In this document: one piece after another, positions 24,147 to 31,895 of the stretch | Position numbering within the stretch: position 1 is the stretch's first letter | Layout: each line of letters begins with the position of its first letter | DNA from: Flavobacteriales bacterium | GTDB lineage: Bacteria; Bacteroidota; Bacteroidia; Flavobacteriales_D; Crocinitomicaceae | Assembly: GCA_015665275.1 (NCBI GenBank) | Contig: JADFAL010000003.1 | Location: 1-36,758 of the forward strand | Direction: 5' to 3' | Length of the DNA stretch: 36,758 nucleotides | Made by a program: the position numbers and the translations under genes | Notes under the pieces: model-generated | What the model saw: only the letters and a program-made list of their open reading frames with translations | Told to the model about the DNA's origin: nothing | Databases searched by the model: none

Positions 24147-24461
24147 TTAAAGGTCGTCAAAAGACACTTCAGAATAGTTCTCTGAAGAAGACGAAGCATC
24201 TTGATACTGATCTGTTTGCTGAAGTTCGGCAATTTTGTTCAAGACATCTTTCAATCCATCTTCAAACTTCTCAAAATCCTCCTTGTACAAGAATATCTTA
24301 TGCTTTTGATAGGATTCGCGCCCGTCAACAAATGTCTTTTTGCTTTCCGTTAGTGTAATATAAAGATCATTACCCTTTGTCGCCTTGACATCAAAAAAAT
24401 AGGTTCTCTTTCCTGCTCTGACTACTTTCGAATAGATTTCGTCGTTCTTGTCATACCCCAT
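24147..24461 (-). CDS. PUR-alpha-like nucleic-acid-binding protein (DUF3276)
   Basis: The 104-residue protein carries the DUF3276/PUR-type repeat pattern: IYSKVVRAGKRTYFFDVK, LYITLTESKKTFVDG and KIFLYKEDFEKFEDGLKDVL. An acidic/Ser-rich tail follows (SSSSENYSEVSFDDL). Bacterial PUR proteins fold like half of eukaryotic Pur-alpha and bind single-stranded DNA or RNA. It is a conserved Bacteroidota gene; its cellular role is unclear. A promoter candidate lies at 24494-24524. It precedes parA on the same strand. Confidence 0.88.
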   Translation of the reverse strand: MGYDKNDEIYSKVVRAGKRTYFFDVKATKGNDLYITLTESKKTFVDGRESYQKHKIFLYKEDFEKFEDGLKDVLNKIAELQQTDQYQDASSSSENYSEVSFDDL

Positions 24462-24493
24462 AACCCGAGTTAAATTAGCTTGTAGCGTTTAAA

Positions 24494-24524
24494 CAAATAT
24501 GAAGTTTTTTTTTGATTGACGCAA
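24494..24524 (-). promoter_or_regulatory. Promoter candidate TTG-N20-CATATTTG for the DUF3276 gene
   Basis: On the minus strand TTG (24524-24522) and CATATTTG (24501-24494) are 20 bases apart. This fits the Bacteroidota TTTG/TAnnTTTG layout with one mismatch in the -7 box. It lies 33 bases before the ATG. Confidence 0.4.
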
Positions 24525-24573
24525 TAAAAACCATGGTACATAAATTAACGAGAAGTACAGAAATCAAATTGGA

Positions 24574-26334
24574 TCACCCCTGATTCTCTTCCTCTAGCAA
24601 TTGCTTCTCATACAGGTCTTTATAGATTCCATTGAGTGCAATTAATTCTTCATGCGTTCCTTCTTCAGCGATATTCCCTTCAGACAGATTTATGATTCTT
24701 TGTGCATTTCGAATAGACGAAACACGATGACTGACAATCAAAGTAGTTACCCTATCCATGTCGTTCAGATTGCGGAGAATGGTTTCTTCCGTTTCTGTAT
24801 CGACCGCTGAAAGACAGTCGTCAAGAATAAGTAACTGGGGATTGCGAATAAGTGCTCTTGATATACTAACTCGTTGTTTCTGTCCACCAGAAAGATTGAC
24901 CCCCCGCTCTCCCAGAAGCGTATCGAATCCATCTTTGAGTTCCTCAATATTGTGATAAACATGAGAGGCTTTGGTTACCGCTTCTAATTCTTCGTCCGAA
25001 ATGCTATCTGCTCGACTACCAAATGCGATATTGTTTCTGATAGTATCGGAGAATAAAAATACATCTTGCGGGACAACCCCGGTAGCATCTAACAAGGCGC
25101 TCAGATTTACTTCATTTAATGGTATATCATCAATTAGAATGACGCCGGAGTCAGGTTCAACCTGACGTGTGATCAATTGCAATATCGTGGATTTACCGCT
25201 TCCGGTTCGGCCAATGATTCCAAGGGTTTCGCCTTTCTTTAATACGAATGATACGTCGTTAATTGCTAAAATTCCTGAGTTAGGATAACGATACGAAACG
25301 TTCTTGAATTCAATTTTATGATCGAAAGCAAGTGGTTTTTCTGATCGGTTTTGAATCTCTGGTTCTTCGTTCAAGAATTCATTAATGCGTTCCTGTGAGG
25401 CCGCAGCGCGTTGAATCAAAGAGATTACCCATCCTACGGATGCAAATGGCCAAGTGAGCATATTTACATAAAAGATGAAGGAAATGATTTGGGAAACGGA
25501 CATGCCTGATGCTCCGCCTTGTATGGCCAATCCACCACCTATATAGATGCAAAGTATGGTACTCAATCCAACCAAAATGAAAATGGTTGGCATAAAAAGC
25601 GAGTTGATTAAAACGAGCTTCATGTTTTTCTTCTTGTATGCGTCAGCGCTTTGGTTGAATTTATCGACTACCTCATCCTGTCGATCATATGCTTTAACTA
25701 CGCGAATTCCCGAAAAGGTTTCCTGAACCAATGTCGACATAAACGATTGCTCCTTTTGAACAACACCACTGGCTTTGTTAATACGTGAGGCAACCAAATA
25801 AATGATCATTGTCATGATCGGAAGTGGGATCAACACCAAAAGCGTAACATAGCCGTTAATGCTTACCATATTCCATATAACGAAGAAAGAGAGAATGGCT
25901 AAGTTGATGGTGTACATAACCGCGGGTCCTAAATACATTCGAACCTTGGTGACATCTTCCGAAATACGATTCATGAGGTCGCCCGTACTGTTCCTTCTGT
26001 AAAAGGTGTAACTCAGTTTTTGATATTGCTCGTAGATTTCGTTTTTAAGATCAAATTCAATCCGACGTGACATCATAATAATGGCTTGGCGGGTTAAGAA
26101 TAAGAATACCGCTGCACCCAATGCAATTCCCATGTACTTAAGGAATACGAGCGTAGTAAAGGATAAAACGTCGGTCTTGGCAGGGTCCATTACTTCGTAA
26201 TCGTCCATGGTCTGCTGAAAGAATAGAGGCAGGTACGCTTTTAAGAAGTTGGTACCCACTATAAATAGTATCCCAAAGATGAGATGCCACTTGTATTTCA
26301 AGAAATATTTATTGAGATAGCTGAGTGCCTTCAT
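24574..26334 (-). CDS. ABC transporter, fused membrane-ATPase half-exporter (MsbA/MdlA-like)
   Basis: The 586-residue protein has an exporter-type membrane domain of six helices (about 15-310). The nucleotide-binding domain follows, with Walker A GRTGSGKS (375-382), Q-loop around Gln423, signature LSGGQ (481-485), Walker B LLILDD (501-506) and H-loop His536. The residue after the Walker B aspartate is Asp506, not the usual catalytic Glu. Such a change is typical of the degenerate-site half of heterodimeric exporters (MdlA/TM287 type), though members of this Bacteroidota subfamily often carry it. Substrate unknown: lipid, drug or peptide. No partner ABC gene is adjacent. Divergent to the amino-acid dehydrogenase gene. 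Confidence 0.9.
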   Translation of the reverse strand: MKALSYLNKYFLKYKWHLIFGILFIVGTNFLKAYLPLFFQQTMDDYEVMDPAKTDVLSFTTLVFLKYMGIALGAAVFLFLTRQAIIMMSRRIEFDLKNEIYEQYQKLSYTFYRRNSTGDLMNRISEDVTKVRMYLGPAVMYTINLAILSFFVIWNMVSINGYVTLLVLIPLPIMTMIIYLVASRINKASGVVQKEQSFMSTLVQETFSGIRVVKAYDRQDEVVDKFNQSADAYKKKNMKLVLINSLFMPTIFILVGLSTILCIYIGGGLAIQGGASGMSVSQIISFIFYVNMLTWPFASVGWVISLIQRAAASQERINEFLNEEPEIQNRSEKPLAFDHKIEFKNVSYRYPNSGILAINDVSFVLKKGETLGIIGRTGSGKSTILQLITRQVEPDSGVILIDDIPLNEVNLSALLDATGVVPQDVFLFSDTIRNNIAFGSRADSISDEELEAVTKASHVYHNIEELKDGFDTLLGERGVNLSGGQKQRVSISRALIRNPQLLILDDCLSAVDTETEETILRNLNDMDRVTTLIVSHRVSSIRNAQRIINLSEGNIAEEGTHEELIALNGIYKDLYEKQLLEEENQG

Positions 26335-26347
26335 TGGATTAATTTCC

Positions 26348-26355
26348 TATTTTTG
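26348..26355 (+). promoter_or_regulatory. -7 promoter element TATTTTTG
   Basis: TATTTTTG matches TAnnTTTG exactly, 61 bases before the ATG at 26416 in the gap divergent to the ABC transporter. A -33 element at the right spacing is not clear. Confidence 0.45.
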
Positions 26356-26415
26356 CCCCACTTTGTAAGGCGTTACAAAGTTACATAATTGACAAAGACA
26401 TTTTATCGCTTTGAT

Positions 26416-27513
26416 ATGTTTGAAGTAAAAAATATTGAGGATACGAACCTCGCCGATAATCCGGTAATCGCTCAAATGAGCAAATATGACCACGAACAAT
26501 TGCTATTCTGCAACGATAACGCTACCGGTCTCAAAGCAATTATAGCCGTTCATAACACAGTTTTAGGACCTGCTTTGGGAGGAACGCGCATGTGGACCTA
26601 TACCAATGAAATGGAAGCGCTGAATGACGTATTGCGTCTTTCTCGTGGTATGACTTATAAGAACTCTATTTCAGGATTGAATCTTGGTGGAGGAAAAGCT
26701 GTTATAATCGGAGATGCTCGTTCCATGAAATCAGAAGCACTTTTCCGTCGTTTCGGGAAGTTTGTGAACAGTCTTGGTGGAAAATACATTACTGCAGAGG
26801 ATGTAGGAATTTCACCTGTAGACATGACGTGGGTTAGTATGGAAACAGATCACGTTGTTGGTCTTCCTGGAAAAAGTGGAGATCCATCACCAGTAACGGC
26901 TCACGGAACATACGTTGGAATGAAGGCGTGTGCGAAAGAGCAGTTCGGTAGCGATTCTTTGAGTGGAAAGAAAGTTGCTGTTCAAGGAGTTGGTCACGTG
27001 GGAGAATACCTTGTAGAGTCATTGGCGAAAGAAGGAGCAGATATATACATTACGGATATTCACGAACCAACATTGAAGCGCATATCAGAAACCTACGGAG
27101 CGAAAGTTGTTGGATTGGATGAAATCTACGATATCGATATGGATATTTACGCGCCATGTGCACTTGGAGCAACAGTAAACGATGATACGTTGAGCAGATT
27201 GAAGTGTTCCATCATTGCTGGTGCGGCGAACAACCAATTGAAGAACGAATCAGTTCATGGAAAAGCGGTGATGGAGCGTGGTATGATTTACGCACCTGAT
27301 TTCGCATTGAACGCTGGAGGAGTTATCAACTGTTATTCAGAAGTGAAAGGCTTGTCGCCAGAATGGGCAATGGGTAAAGCAGACGAAATCTACGGAACTA
27401 TTTCAAATATTGTAAAGCGATCAATTTCTGAAAATGTGCCAACGTACCAAATCGCCAACAAAATGGCCGAAGAGCGTATTGCATCTATCGGAAAAGTAAA
27501 ATTACCGCTGTAA
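26416..27513 (+). CDS. Glu/Leu/Phe/Val dehydrogenase (leucine dehydrogenase-like)
   Basis: The start at ATG 26416 gives 365 residues, the usual family length; an in-frame TTG at 26389 would add nine unconserved residues. The enzyme deaminates branched-chain or aromatic amino acids to 2-oxo acids with NAD. It shows VLGPALGGTRMW, GMTYKNSISGLNLGGGKAVI with the catalytic lysine, ITAEDVG, the Rossmann motif AVQGVGHVGEYL and AGAANNQL near the end of the dinucleotide domain. Leucine or valine as substrate is likely but not proven. It is followed nine bases later by nusB. Confidence 0.92.
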   Translation: MFEVKNIEDTNLADNPVIAQMSKYDHEQLLFCNDNATGLKAIIAVHNTVLGPALGGTRMWTYTNEMEALNDVLRLSRGMTYKNSISGLNLGGGKAVIIGDARSMKSEALFRRFGKFVNSLGGKYITAEDVGISPVDMTWVSMETDHVVGLPGKSGDPSPVTAHGTYVGMKACAKEQFGSDSLSGKKVAVQGVGHVGEYLVESLAKEGADIYITDIHEPTLKRISETYGAKVVGLDEIYDIDMDIYAPCALGATVNDDTLSRLKCSIIAGAANNQLKNESVHGKAVMERGMIYAPDFALNAGGVINCYSEVKGLSPEWAMGKADEIYGTISNIVKRSISENVPTYQIANKMAEERIASIGKVKLPL

Positions 27514-27522
27514 GCTCTTTTC

Positions 27523-28470
27523 ATGTTAAACAGACGACACCTTCGGGTTAAGGTATTACAAGCATTGTATGCCTATTATCAATCAACAGATGCAAAGGCA
27601 ACGATTTCTGAAAAGGAATTGTTCAAGGCGGTAGACCGTATTTACGAGTTGTACATTTATTTGTTGCTCACTTTTGAAGAGTTGCAGCGACAAGGAGAAC
27701 GCCGTTTGGAGGAAGGCAAGAATAAAATGCGTCCAACGGATGAAGATCTCAATCCCAACCGCAAGTTTGTTGATAGCCAGATAATTGAGATTCTTACCAA
27801 ACATGAGGGGTTGCGTAAGCATTCAGAAGATCTTAAGATTAACTGGGTAGGAGATGAGAAGCAGGAGTTGTTCCGAAAAATGTATCTCGATATGCGCGAG
27901 GGAGAAACGTACTTCGAATACATGAACAACGATCAGAAGGGATTTGAAGAAGACAAAGCCTTTATGGTGGCATTATTCAAGGCAGACATCGCCAATTATG
28001 AGCCACTTTACAATTTCTTCGAAGAGTTAAGCATTCACTGGTTGGACGATATCGATCTTGTTTGCAGCATGGTATTGAAAACAATCAAATCGTTCGAAGA
28101 AGAAGGTTCTAACCCAATCTTGCCTTTATATAAAGACGAAGAGGACGAACAGAAATTCATTCGTGAATTACTGCGCAAGACAATTGCCATGGATTCTGAG
28201 AATGAACTACTCATTGACGAACTTACCAGCAACTGGGAATTGGATCGTATTGCGCGTATGGACATCATCTTAATGAAAATGGCCATAACTGAATTACAGA
28301 TTTTTAACAATATTCCAACCAAGGTAACCCTTAACGAATACATTGAAATTTCTAAATTTTACAGCACGCCAAAGAGCAACGGTTTCATTAACGGGGTTCT
28401 GGACAAAGCGATTGATCGCTTAGAAGGACAAGGGATGATTCAAAAAGCCGGGCGCGGATTAAAAAATTAA
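27523..28470 (+). CDS. nusB: Transcription antitermination factor NusB
   Basis: The 315-residue protein is the long Bacteroidota NusB. It begins MLNRRHLRVKVLQALYAYYQ, the start of the NusB fold. A roughly 170-residue charged, helical middle follows. The C-terminal NusB core then reads WELDRIARMDIILMKMAITE, IFNNIPTKVTLNEYIEISKF and SNGFINGVLDKAIDRL, where SxxFINGVLDxI is the family hallmark. NusB with NusE binds boxA RNA in rRNA antitermination. The inserted middle makes it about twice the E. coli length, which is usual in this phylum. Confidence 0.93.
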   Translation: MLNRRHLRVKVLQALYAYYQSTDAKATISEKELFKAVDRIYELYIYLLLTFEELQRQGERRLEEGKNKMRPTDEDLNPNRKFVDSQIIEILTKHEGLRKHSEDLKINWVGDEKQELFRKMYLDMREGETYFEYMNNDQKGFEEDKAFMVALFKADIANYEPLYNFFEELSIHWLDDIDLVCSMVLKTIKSFEEEGSNPILPLYKDEEDEQKFIRELLRKTIAMDSENELLIDELTSNWELDRIARMDIILMKMAITELQIFNNIPTKVTLNEYIEISKFYSTPKSNGFINGVLDKAIDRLEGQGMIQKAGRGLKN

Positions 28471-28474
28471 GCAT

Positions 28475-28870
28475 ATGAAGTTTTTATTTATAGCATTGCT
28501 GTCAACAGTAATGGTATCGTGTGGAGATGACGATACAACAGTAGCAGTTGGTGACCGCACTACATTAGAGGTAAAGAGGGTTTATAACGCTGGAGAAGTA
28601 GTGAAGGGTGAGATGATCCGAGCAGAATTTATCGTAAAGAATACGGGAGAAAAGCCATTAGTGATTGCGAAAGTGAGTCCTGCTTGTTCATGTACGGTTG
28701 GAGATTTTACAAAAGATCCAATTGCCCCAGGGAAAACAGGGAAAATTATTGCAAGTGTAGATACGGATAAAATCAACGGATCTCGTGTAGATAAATCAGT
28801 GACGGTTTTGGCGAACACAACGCCCAGAACGCATACATTGAAAATCAAAGGAACTATTGTAAGTAAATAA
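28475..28870 (+). CDS. DUF1573 lipoprotein
   Basis: The 131-residue product has a lipoprotein signal ending MVSC (Cys16). DUF1573, an Ig-like fold, follows with RVYNAGEVVKGEMIRAEFIV, NTGEKPLVIAKVSPACSCTV, PIAPGKTGKIIASVDT and TVLANTTPRTHTLKIKGTI. The two-cysteine CSC motif is conserved in the family. Probably periplasmic, role unknown. It is recalled between nusB and yajC in many flavobacteria and is likely co-transcribed with them (4 and 32 base gaps). Confidence 0.88.
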   Translation: MKFLFIALLSTVMVSCGDDDTTVAVGDRTTLEVKRVYNAGEVVKGEMIRAEFIVKNTGEKPLVIAKVSPACSCTVGDFTKDPIAPGKTGKIIASVDTDKINGSRVDKSVTVLANTTPRTHTLKIKGTIVSK

Positions 28871-28902
28871 TAGGTAGAACAACAAAATCAAACTAGAAAA
28901 AA

Positions 28903-29166
28903 ATGAGTAACATAGTTTTATTAGTCGGGATGATCGTCGTGATGTACTTCTTCATGATTCGTCCACAAATGAAAAAGCAGAAAGAGTTGAAGAAATTCCG
29001 CGAGAATCTATCTGTAGGTGACAAAGTAGTTACTCTTGGTGGGATTCACGGGAAAATTCTTGCTATTGACGAGGCAACTATTTTGATTTCAGTAGAGAGT
29101 GGAAAATTGCGTTTGGACAAAAGCGCGATTTCAAATTCTCCTGAAAATATGCTTCAGAGTAAATAA
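28903..29166 (+). CDS. yajC: Preprotein translocase subunit YajC
   Basis: The 87-residue protein has one N-terminal membrane helix ([16 protein letters not shown]), then [17 protein letters not shown] and the small cytoplasmic domain [18 protein letters not shown]. These are the YajC hallmarks (RPQ..K..K and GGIxGxV). It is an accessory part of the Sec holotranslocon with SecDF. A strong terminator follows 18 bases after the stop. Confidence 0.95.
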   Translation: MSNIVLLVGMIVVMYFFMIRPQMKKQKELKKFRENLSVGDKVVTLGGIHGKILAIDEATILISVESGKLRLDKSAISNSPENMLQSK

Positions 29167-29183
29167 CAGAATTCAAAGAAATG

Positions 29184-29213
29184 AAAGGCTTCCTATATAG
29201 GAGGCCTTTTTTT
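29184..29213 (+). terminator. Rho-independent terminator after yajC
   Basis: AAAGGCTTCCTA and TAGGAGGCCTTT pair over 12 positions (one G-U) with a two-base loop, then a T-run to 29213. It ends the dehydrogenase - nusB - DUF1573 - yajC unit. Confidence 0.92.
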
Positions 29214-29278
29214 GTTAATAAACAAACGCAAAAAATTGAAAATCCAAATAAGATTATTGTAAATTTAGGTGTGTATTT

Positions 29279-29767
29279 ATGATGACAAGGTATCTAATTT
29301 CCGGACTTCTTTTATTCTTTGGTATTTACTTCATCGGAATGTCTATGCGTTCTTGCGATGATCATTCTGGAGAGCACCATTACAATCATCACGCCGATGG
29401 CGTATTGGAAAATGCAGCAGATTCGTTAAATGCAAAGAAAGATTCCCTTCAAATTGAATCAGAGTACAATTTGGATACCGTTGATCCGAAACATCGAGAA
29501 GAGTTTTTGGAAAATATGGCGAAGATTGAAGAGCAATACGGAGAGCAATGGGATTTCTGCACATGTATTGTTAAGAATGACTCTATCAATAAAGCACTCT
29601 CTCAAGATATTCCGGATGCCGAGTTTGACAAAGTCTTAGAGCGCATGGAGTATGTTGATGGTAAGTGCAAGGCTTTTCTTGTGCAAAGTCAGAATCAAAC
29701 CCCTGAGGAACGATATATTCACGAGGAAAAAGTGAAGAAGTGTCTCAAAGCAGCGGGGATAAAATAA
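29279..29767 (+). CDS. Envelope protein with His-rich N-terminus and WDFCTC motif, unknown function
   Basis: The 162-residue product has an N-terminal hydrophobic segment (YLISGLLLFFGIYFIGMSM) acting as signal or anchor. A His/Asp-rich stretch follows with CDDHSGEHHYNHHAD (26-40). A charged helical part comes next, then WDFCTCIVKNDSIN (91-104) and two more cysteines, DGKC (130) and KKCL (155). The paired WxFCxC with KNDSIN is a pattern recalled from small Bacteroidota proteins of unknown function. A TAAATTTA element at 29260-29267, 12 bases before the start, with a TTG 21 bases upstream of it, may be its promoter. Function unknown; the His and Cys residues could bind metal. Confidence 0.75.
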   Translation: MMTRYLISGLLLFFGIYFIGMSMRSCDDHSGEHHYNHHADGVLENAADSLNAKKDSLQIESEYNLDTVDPKHREEFLENMAKIEEQYGEQWDFCTCIVKNDSINKALSQDIPDAEFDKVLERMEYVDGKCKAFLVQSQNQTPEERYIHEEKVKKCLKAAGIK

Positions 29768-29773
29768 TTCCAT

Positions 29774-30481
29774 ATGAATTTACAGGAAGTAATGGACTAC
29801 CTTGAAAGCAAGGGCAGTGAGCAAACGCGTAAAATTTTTTCCAAGCACGGAGCTCCTCAGAATATGTTTGGTGTTAAGGTAGGCGATATGAAGCCCATCG
29901 AGAAACAAGAAAGAAACAATCATTCTTTAGCGATCGAGTTGTATGCTACCGGCAATGGAGATGCGCAATATTTAGCTGGTTTGATCGCCAGTCCCGGAGA
30001 GTTTTCAAAGGAAGATTTGGTGAAATGGGCGAAAGATGCGACATGGTATATGGTTTCGGAATATGCTGTGGCCTGGAATGTAGCAGAGCATCCAAATTGC
30101 GTTGAAATAGCTACAGAATGGATTCGATCCGATGATCCTCAATTGCAAGTGGTTGGTTGGGCAGGATATTCAGGTTTCCTTTTAACGAAGAAAAGCGAAG
30201 GTCATGATGTGGAAGCCGTGAAGACTTTGTTGGCGAAAGCTGAGAAAGAAATTCATGATGCGGAAAATCGTGTTCGTTATACTATGAATGGGTTCATCAT
30301 AGCGGCTGGTGGGGCATATCCTGAATTGACTGAAGAATGCAAAGCCATGGGAGATAGAATAGGAGAGGTGAAGGTGGATCTTGGTCAAACGGCCTGTAAA
30401 GTTCCTTCGATCCGTCCTTATATCGAGAACATGGAGAATCGCAACCGAATAGGAAAGAAGAAGGCGAAGGCAAAGTGTTGA
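29774..30481 (+). CDS. DNA alkylation repair protein, AlkD-like HEAT-repeat glycosylase
   Basis: The 235-residue, all-helical protein resembles the AlkD/AlkC-like family (Pfam DUF-type DNA_alkylation). It shows an N-terminal VMDYLESKGSEQTRKIFSKH and HEAT-like helices with LAIELYATGNGDAQYLAGLI and KDATWYMVSEYAVAWNVAEH. Further on are WIRSDDPQLQVVGWAGYSGF and RVRYTMNGFIIAAGG. AlkD removes N3- and N7-alkylated purines from DNA. Here the fold is clear; which glycosylase substrate, if any, is not. Six bases follow the preceding gene. It could be an atypical member with another nucleic-acid role. Confidence 0.85.
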   Translation: MNLQEVMDYLESKGSEQTRKIFSKHGAPQNMFGVKVGDMKPIEKQERNNHSLAIELYATGNGDAQYLAGLIASPGEFSKEDLVKWAKDATWYMVSEYAVAWNVAEHPNCVEIATEWIRSDDPQLQVVGWAGYSGFLLTKKSEGHDVEAVKTLLAKAEKEIHDAENRVRYTMNGFIIAAGGAYPELTEECKAMGDRIGEVKVDLGQTACKVPSIRPYIENMENRNRIGKKKAKAKC

Positions 30482-30613
30482 TTTCGTTAGATATTAGATC
30501 GCTTCACTTTTATACGAAAGACGCTAACTATTGGTAAGGTGAAAAGTAGAAGGTTGAAGGGAAACGTGATTCTTCCTTATTCAAGACTCACGTGATGTTT
30601 ATTCCATTCAATT

Positions 30614-30695
30614 GTTGACTTCGAGAGCCTCAGTCAACCAAACAGCCTCAGTCAACCTAGAATGTTTCAGTCAACTTAGAAAGATTCAGTCAATC
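30614..30695. repeat. Four CAGTCAAC repeats with an inverted copy
   Basis: CAGTCAA occurs at 30631, 30649, 30668 and 30687, spaced 18, 19 and 19 bases, in partly conserved units. GTTGACT (30614-30620) is the inverted copy of AGTCAAC (30632-30638). Bases 30618-30634 are the exact reverse complement of 232-248. Not CRISPR: units are too short and spacers too similar. Confidence 0.75.
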
Positions 30696-30727
30696 GATTA
30701 AAAGTTTAAGTTATTTTTTTTTGCAGA

Positions 30728-30761
30728 TAAAAAAAGGCGCTTCAAACTAATGAAACGCCTT
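30728..30761 (-). terminator. Rho-independent terminator of the TonB-receptor operon
   Basis: On the minus strand AAGGCGTTTCA pairs with TGAAG-CGCCTT (one bulge), followed by a run of T to 30728. It lies 39 bases beyond the stop of the His/Glu-rich lipoprotein gene. Confidence 0.88.
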
Positions 30762-30799
30762 AACTAAACTGTATTTAAACTACAAACTCTCTCTAGAGT

Positions 30800-31273
30800 T
30801 TATTTCTTTTCGATTACAATTACCACTGACTGTCCGGGAAACCCAACAGCACTAGTCGTGGTAAACTTCATTTTCGTTTTACTATGTTCATCAACTGTAT
30901 ACGTTCCGCTAAAGTTGTATGCTTGTTCAGCAGCTTCTTCAGCCGCGTGATCGTGTTCTTCACCTTCGTGCTCTTCTTCGGCCTGGTGGGAAATTATGAA
31001 GGAATCCCCGTTGTTATTGAATTGCCAAGCGAAATCTGCGTGACCACCCTCTTCGTTTTCCCACTTTCCAATGCAAACTGCTTCATATGGATCACAATCC
31101 GTGATGTCCCATTTTGGAAGTTCTGCTTCGTTGGTTCCGTCAACTGAGAGTTCCGTTACTGTCCATTCACCTGCTTTAATTAGGCGTTTGGTACGTTGGT
31201 TTGTTTTGCTACAAGCGGCTACTACTAGAATTACAACCGCAGCAACTGAAAGGACTAATATTGACTTTTTCAT
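30800..31273 (-). CDS. Lipoprotein with His/Glu-rich loop
   Basis: The 157-residue product has a lipoprotein signal ending VVAAC (Cys21), then a lipocalin-like beta pattern: GEWTVTELSVDGT, AVCIGKWENEEGGHADFAWQF, NFSGTYTVDEHSKTKMKF. A loop at about 96-118 reads HQAEEEHEGEEHDHAAEEAAE, dense in histidine and glutamate, a likely metal-binding stretch. The start, KAGEWTVTEL, resembles lipocalin-like proteins of Bacteroidota. It follows the next lipoprotein gene by 20 bases and ends the TonB-receptor operon. The function is inferred only as metal-related, from the loop and the neighbours. Confidence 0.75.
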   Translation of the reverse strand: MKKSILVLSVAAVVILVVAACSKTNQRTKRLIKAGEWTVTELSVDGTNEAELPKWDITDCDPYEAVCIGKWENEEGGHADFAWQFNNNGDSFIISHQAEEEHEGEEHDHAAEEAAEQAYNFSGTYTVDEHSKTKMKFTTTSAVGFPGQSVVIVIEKK

Positions 31274-31293
31274 GTTTTATTTCGTTAGGTTAA

Positions 31294-31866
31294 TTATTGT
31301 ACGATTGTGTTGAAGGTTACTTCTACATCCGTCTCTCCTGGAGCACATGTTCCGTCTTTAACGCCTGGCTGGTGTTTCAAAGTAACTGTAGTAGTTCCGC
31401 TTCCCGCAGCACCAACTGTCCACTGACTTTCTAGTCCAACTTCAAATGTTCCGTCACTATCGGTGCGTGCAATGGTTACGTCAGCTCCGGAAGGAGAGAA
31501 ACAGAAAAAGTGCTCGTCATCTTCTTCTAAAACTTCAGCAGTGATATCCTCAATAGGAGTAACTGTTTCGTTCGACAAAGTGATGGAACAATTATAAACC
31601 GTTCCATTTTGCAATACGATATCATCAAAGATGTCAGGCGCTAGACCTCCGTCACCATCAGGATCACGGAATGTAGCAGTAACATTGGGCTGCACACCTG
31701 CATCGTCAACGAAAGTCAAAGTCATGGTTGTAATCACTTCTCCCTCATTGATTGTTGGTTGCGGAGTAGGTACCAAATCATCGTCTTTTTTACAGCTGCT
31801 TAATCCGGCAACTAATGCCAACCCGAGTACGGCGGCAACTTTCACTTGTGTTTTCATTTTCATCAT
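31294..31866 (-). CDS. TonB-receptor-associated lipoprotein
   Basis: The 190-residue product has a lipoprotein signal ending GLSSC (Cys25), an acidic start (KKDDD), then a beta-sandwich-like fold. The fold shows EVITTMTLTFVDDAGV, TATFRDPDGDGG, AEVLEEDDEHFFCF, and ends TTVTLKHQPGVKDGTCAPGE and DVEVTFNTIVQ. The same pattern (VITTxTLTF, DPDGDGG, RHQPxxKDG, ETDxEVTF) is recalled from Bacteroidota lipoproteins encoded directly after TonB-dependent receptors of this type. It is 29 bases downstream of the receptor gene. It probably sits at the outer membrane and helps the receptor, but the role is not known. Confidence 0.78.
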   Translation of the reverse strand: MMKMKTQVKVAAVLGLALVAGLSSCKKDDDLVPTPQPTINEGEVITTMTLTFVDDAGVQPNVTATFRDPDGDGGLAPDIFDDIVLQNGTVYNCSITLSNETVTPIEDITAEVLEEDDEHFFCFSPSGADVTIARTDSDGTFEVGLESQWTVGAAGSGTTTVTLKHQPGVKDGTCAPGETDVEVTFNTIVQ

Positions 31867-31895
31867 TTGTTTGATTTATTGGGATTAATTAAAAT

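Larger units (their letters stand above)
30482..30799. other. Gene-free gap with a repeat cluster and terminator
   Basis: These 318 bases lie between convergent genes. They hold the CAGTCAAC repeat cluster (30614-30695) and the minus-strand terminator at 30728-30761. No coding region was recognised. Confidence 0.7.

Noticed and set aside
30614-30695. CRISPR-like repeats
   Set aside because: Units of 18-19 bases with imperfect copies and no distinct spacers, and no cas genes.
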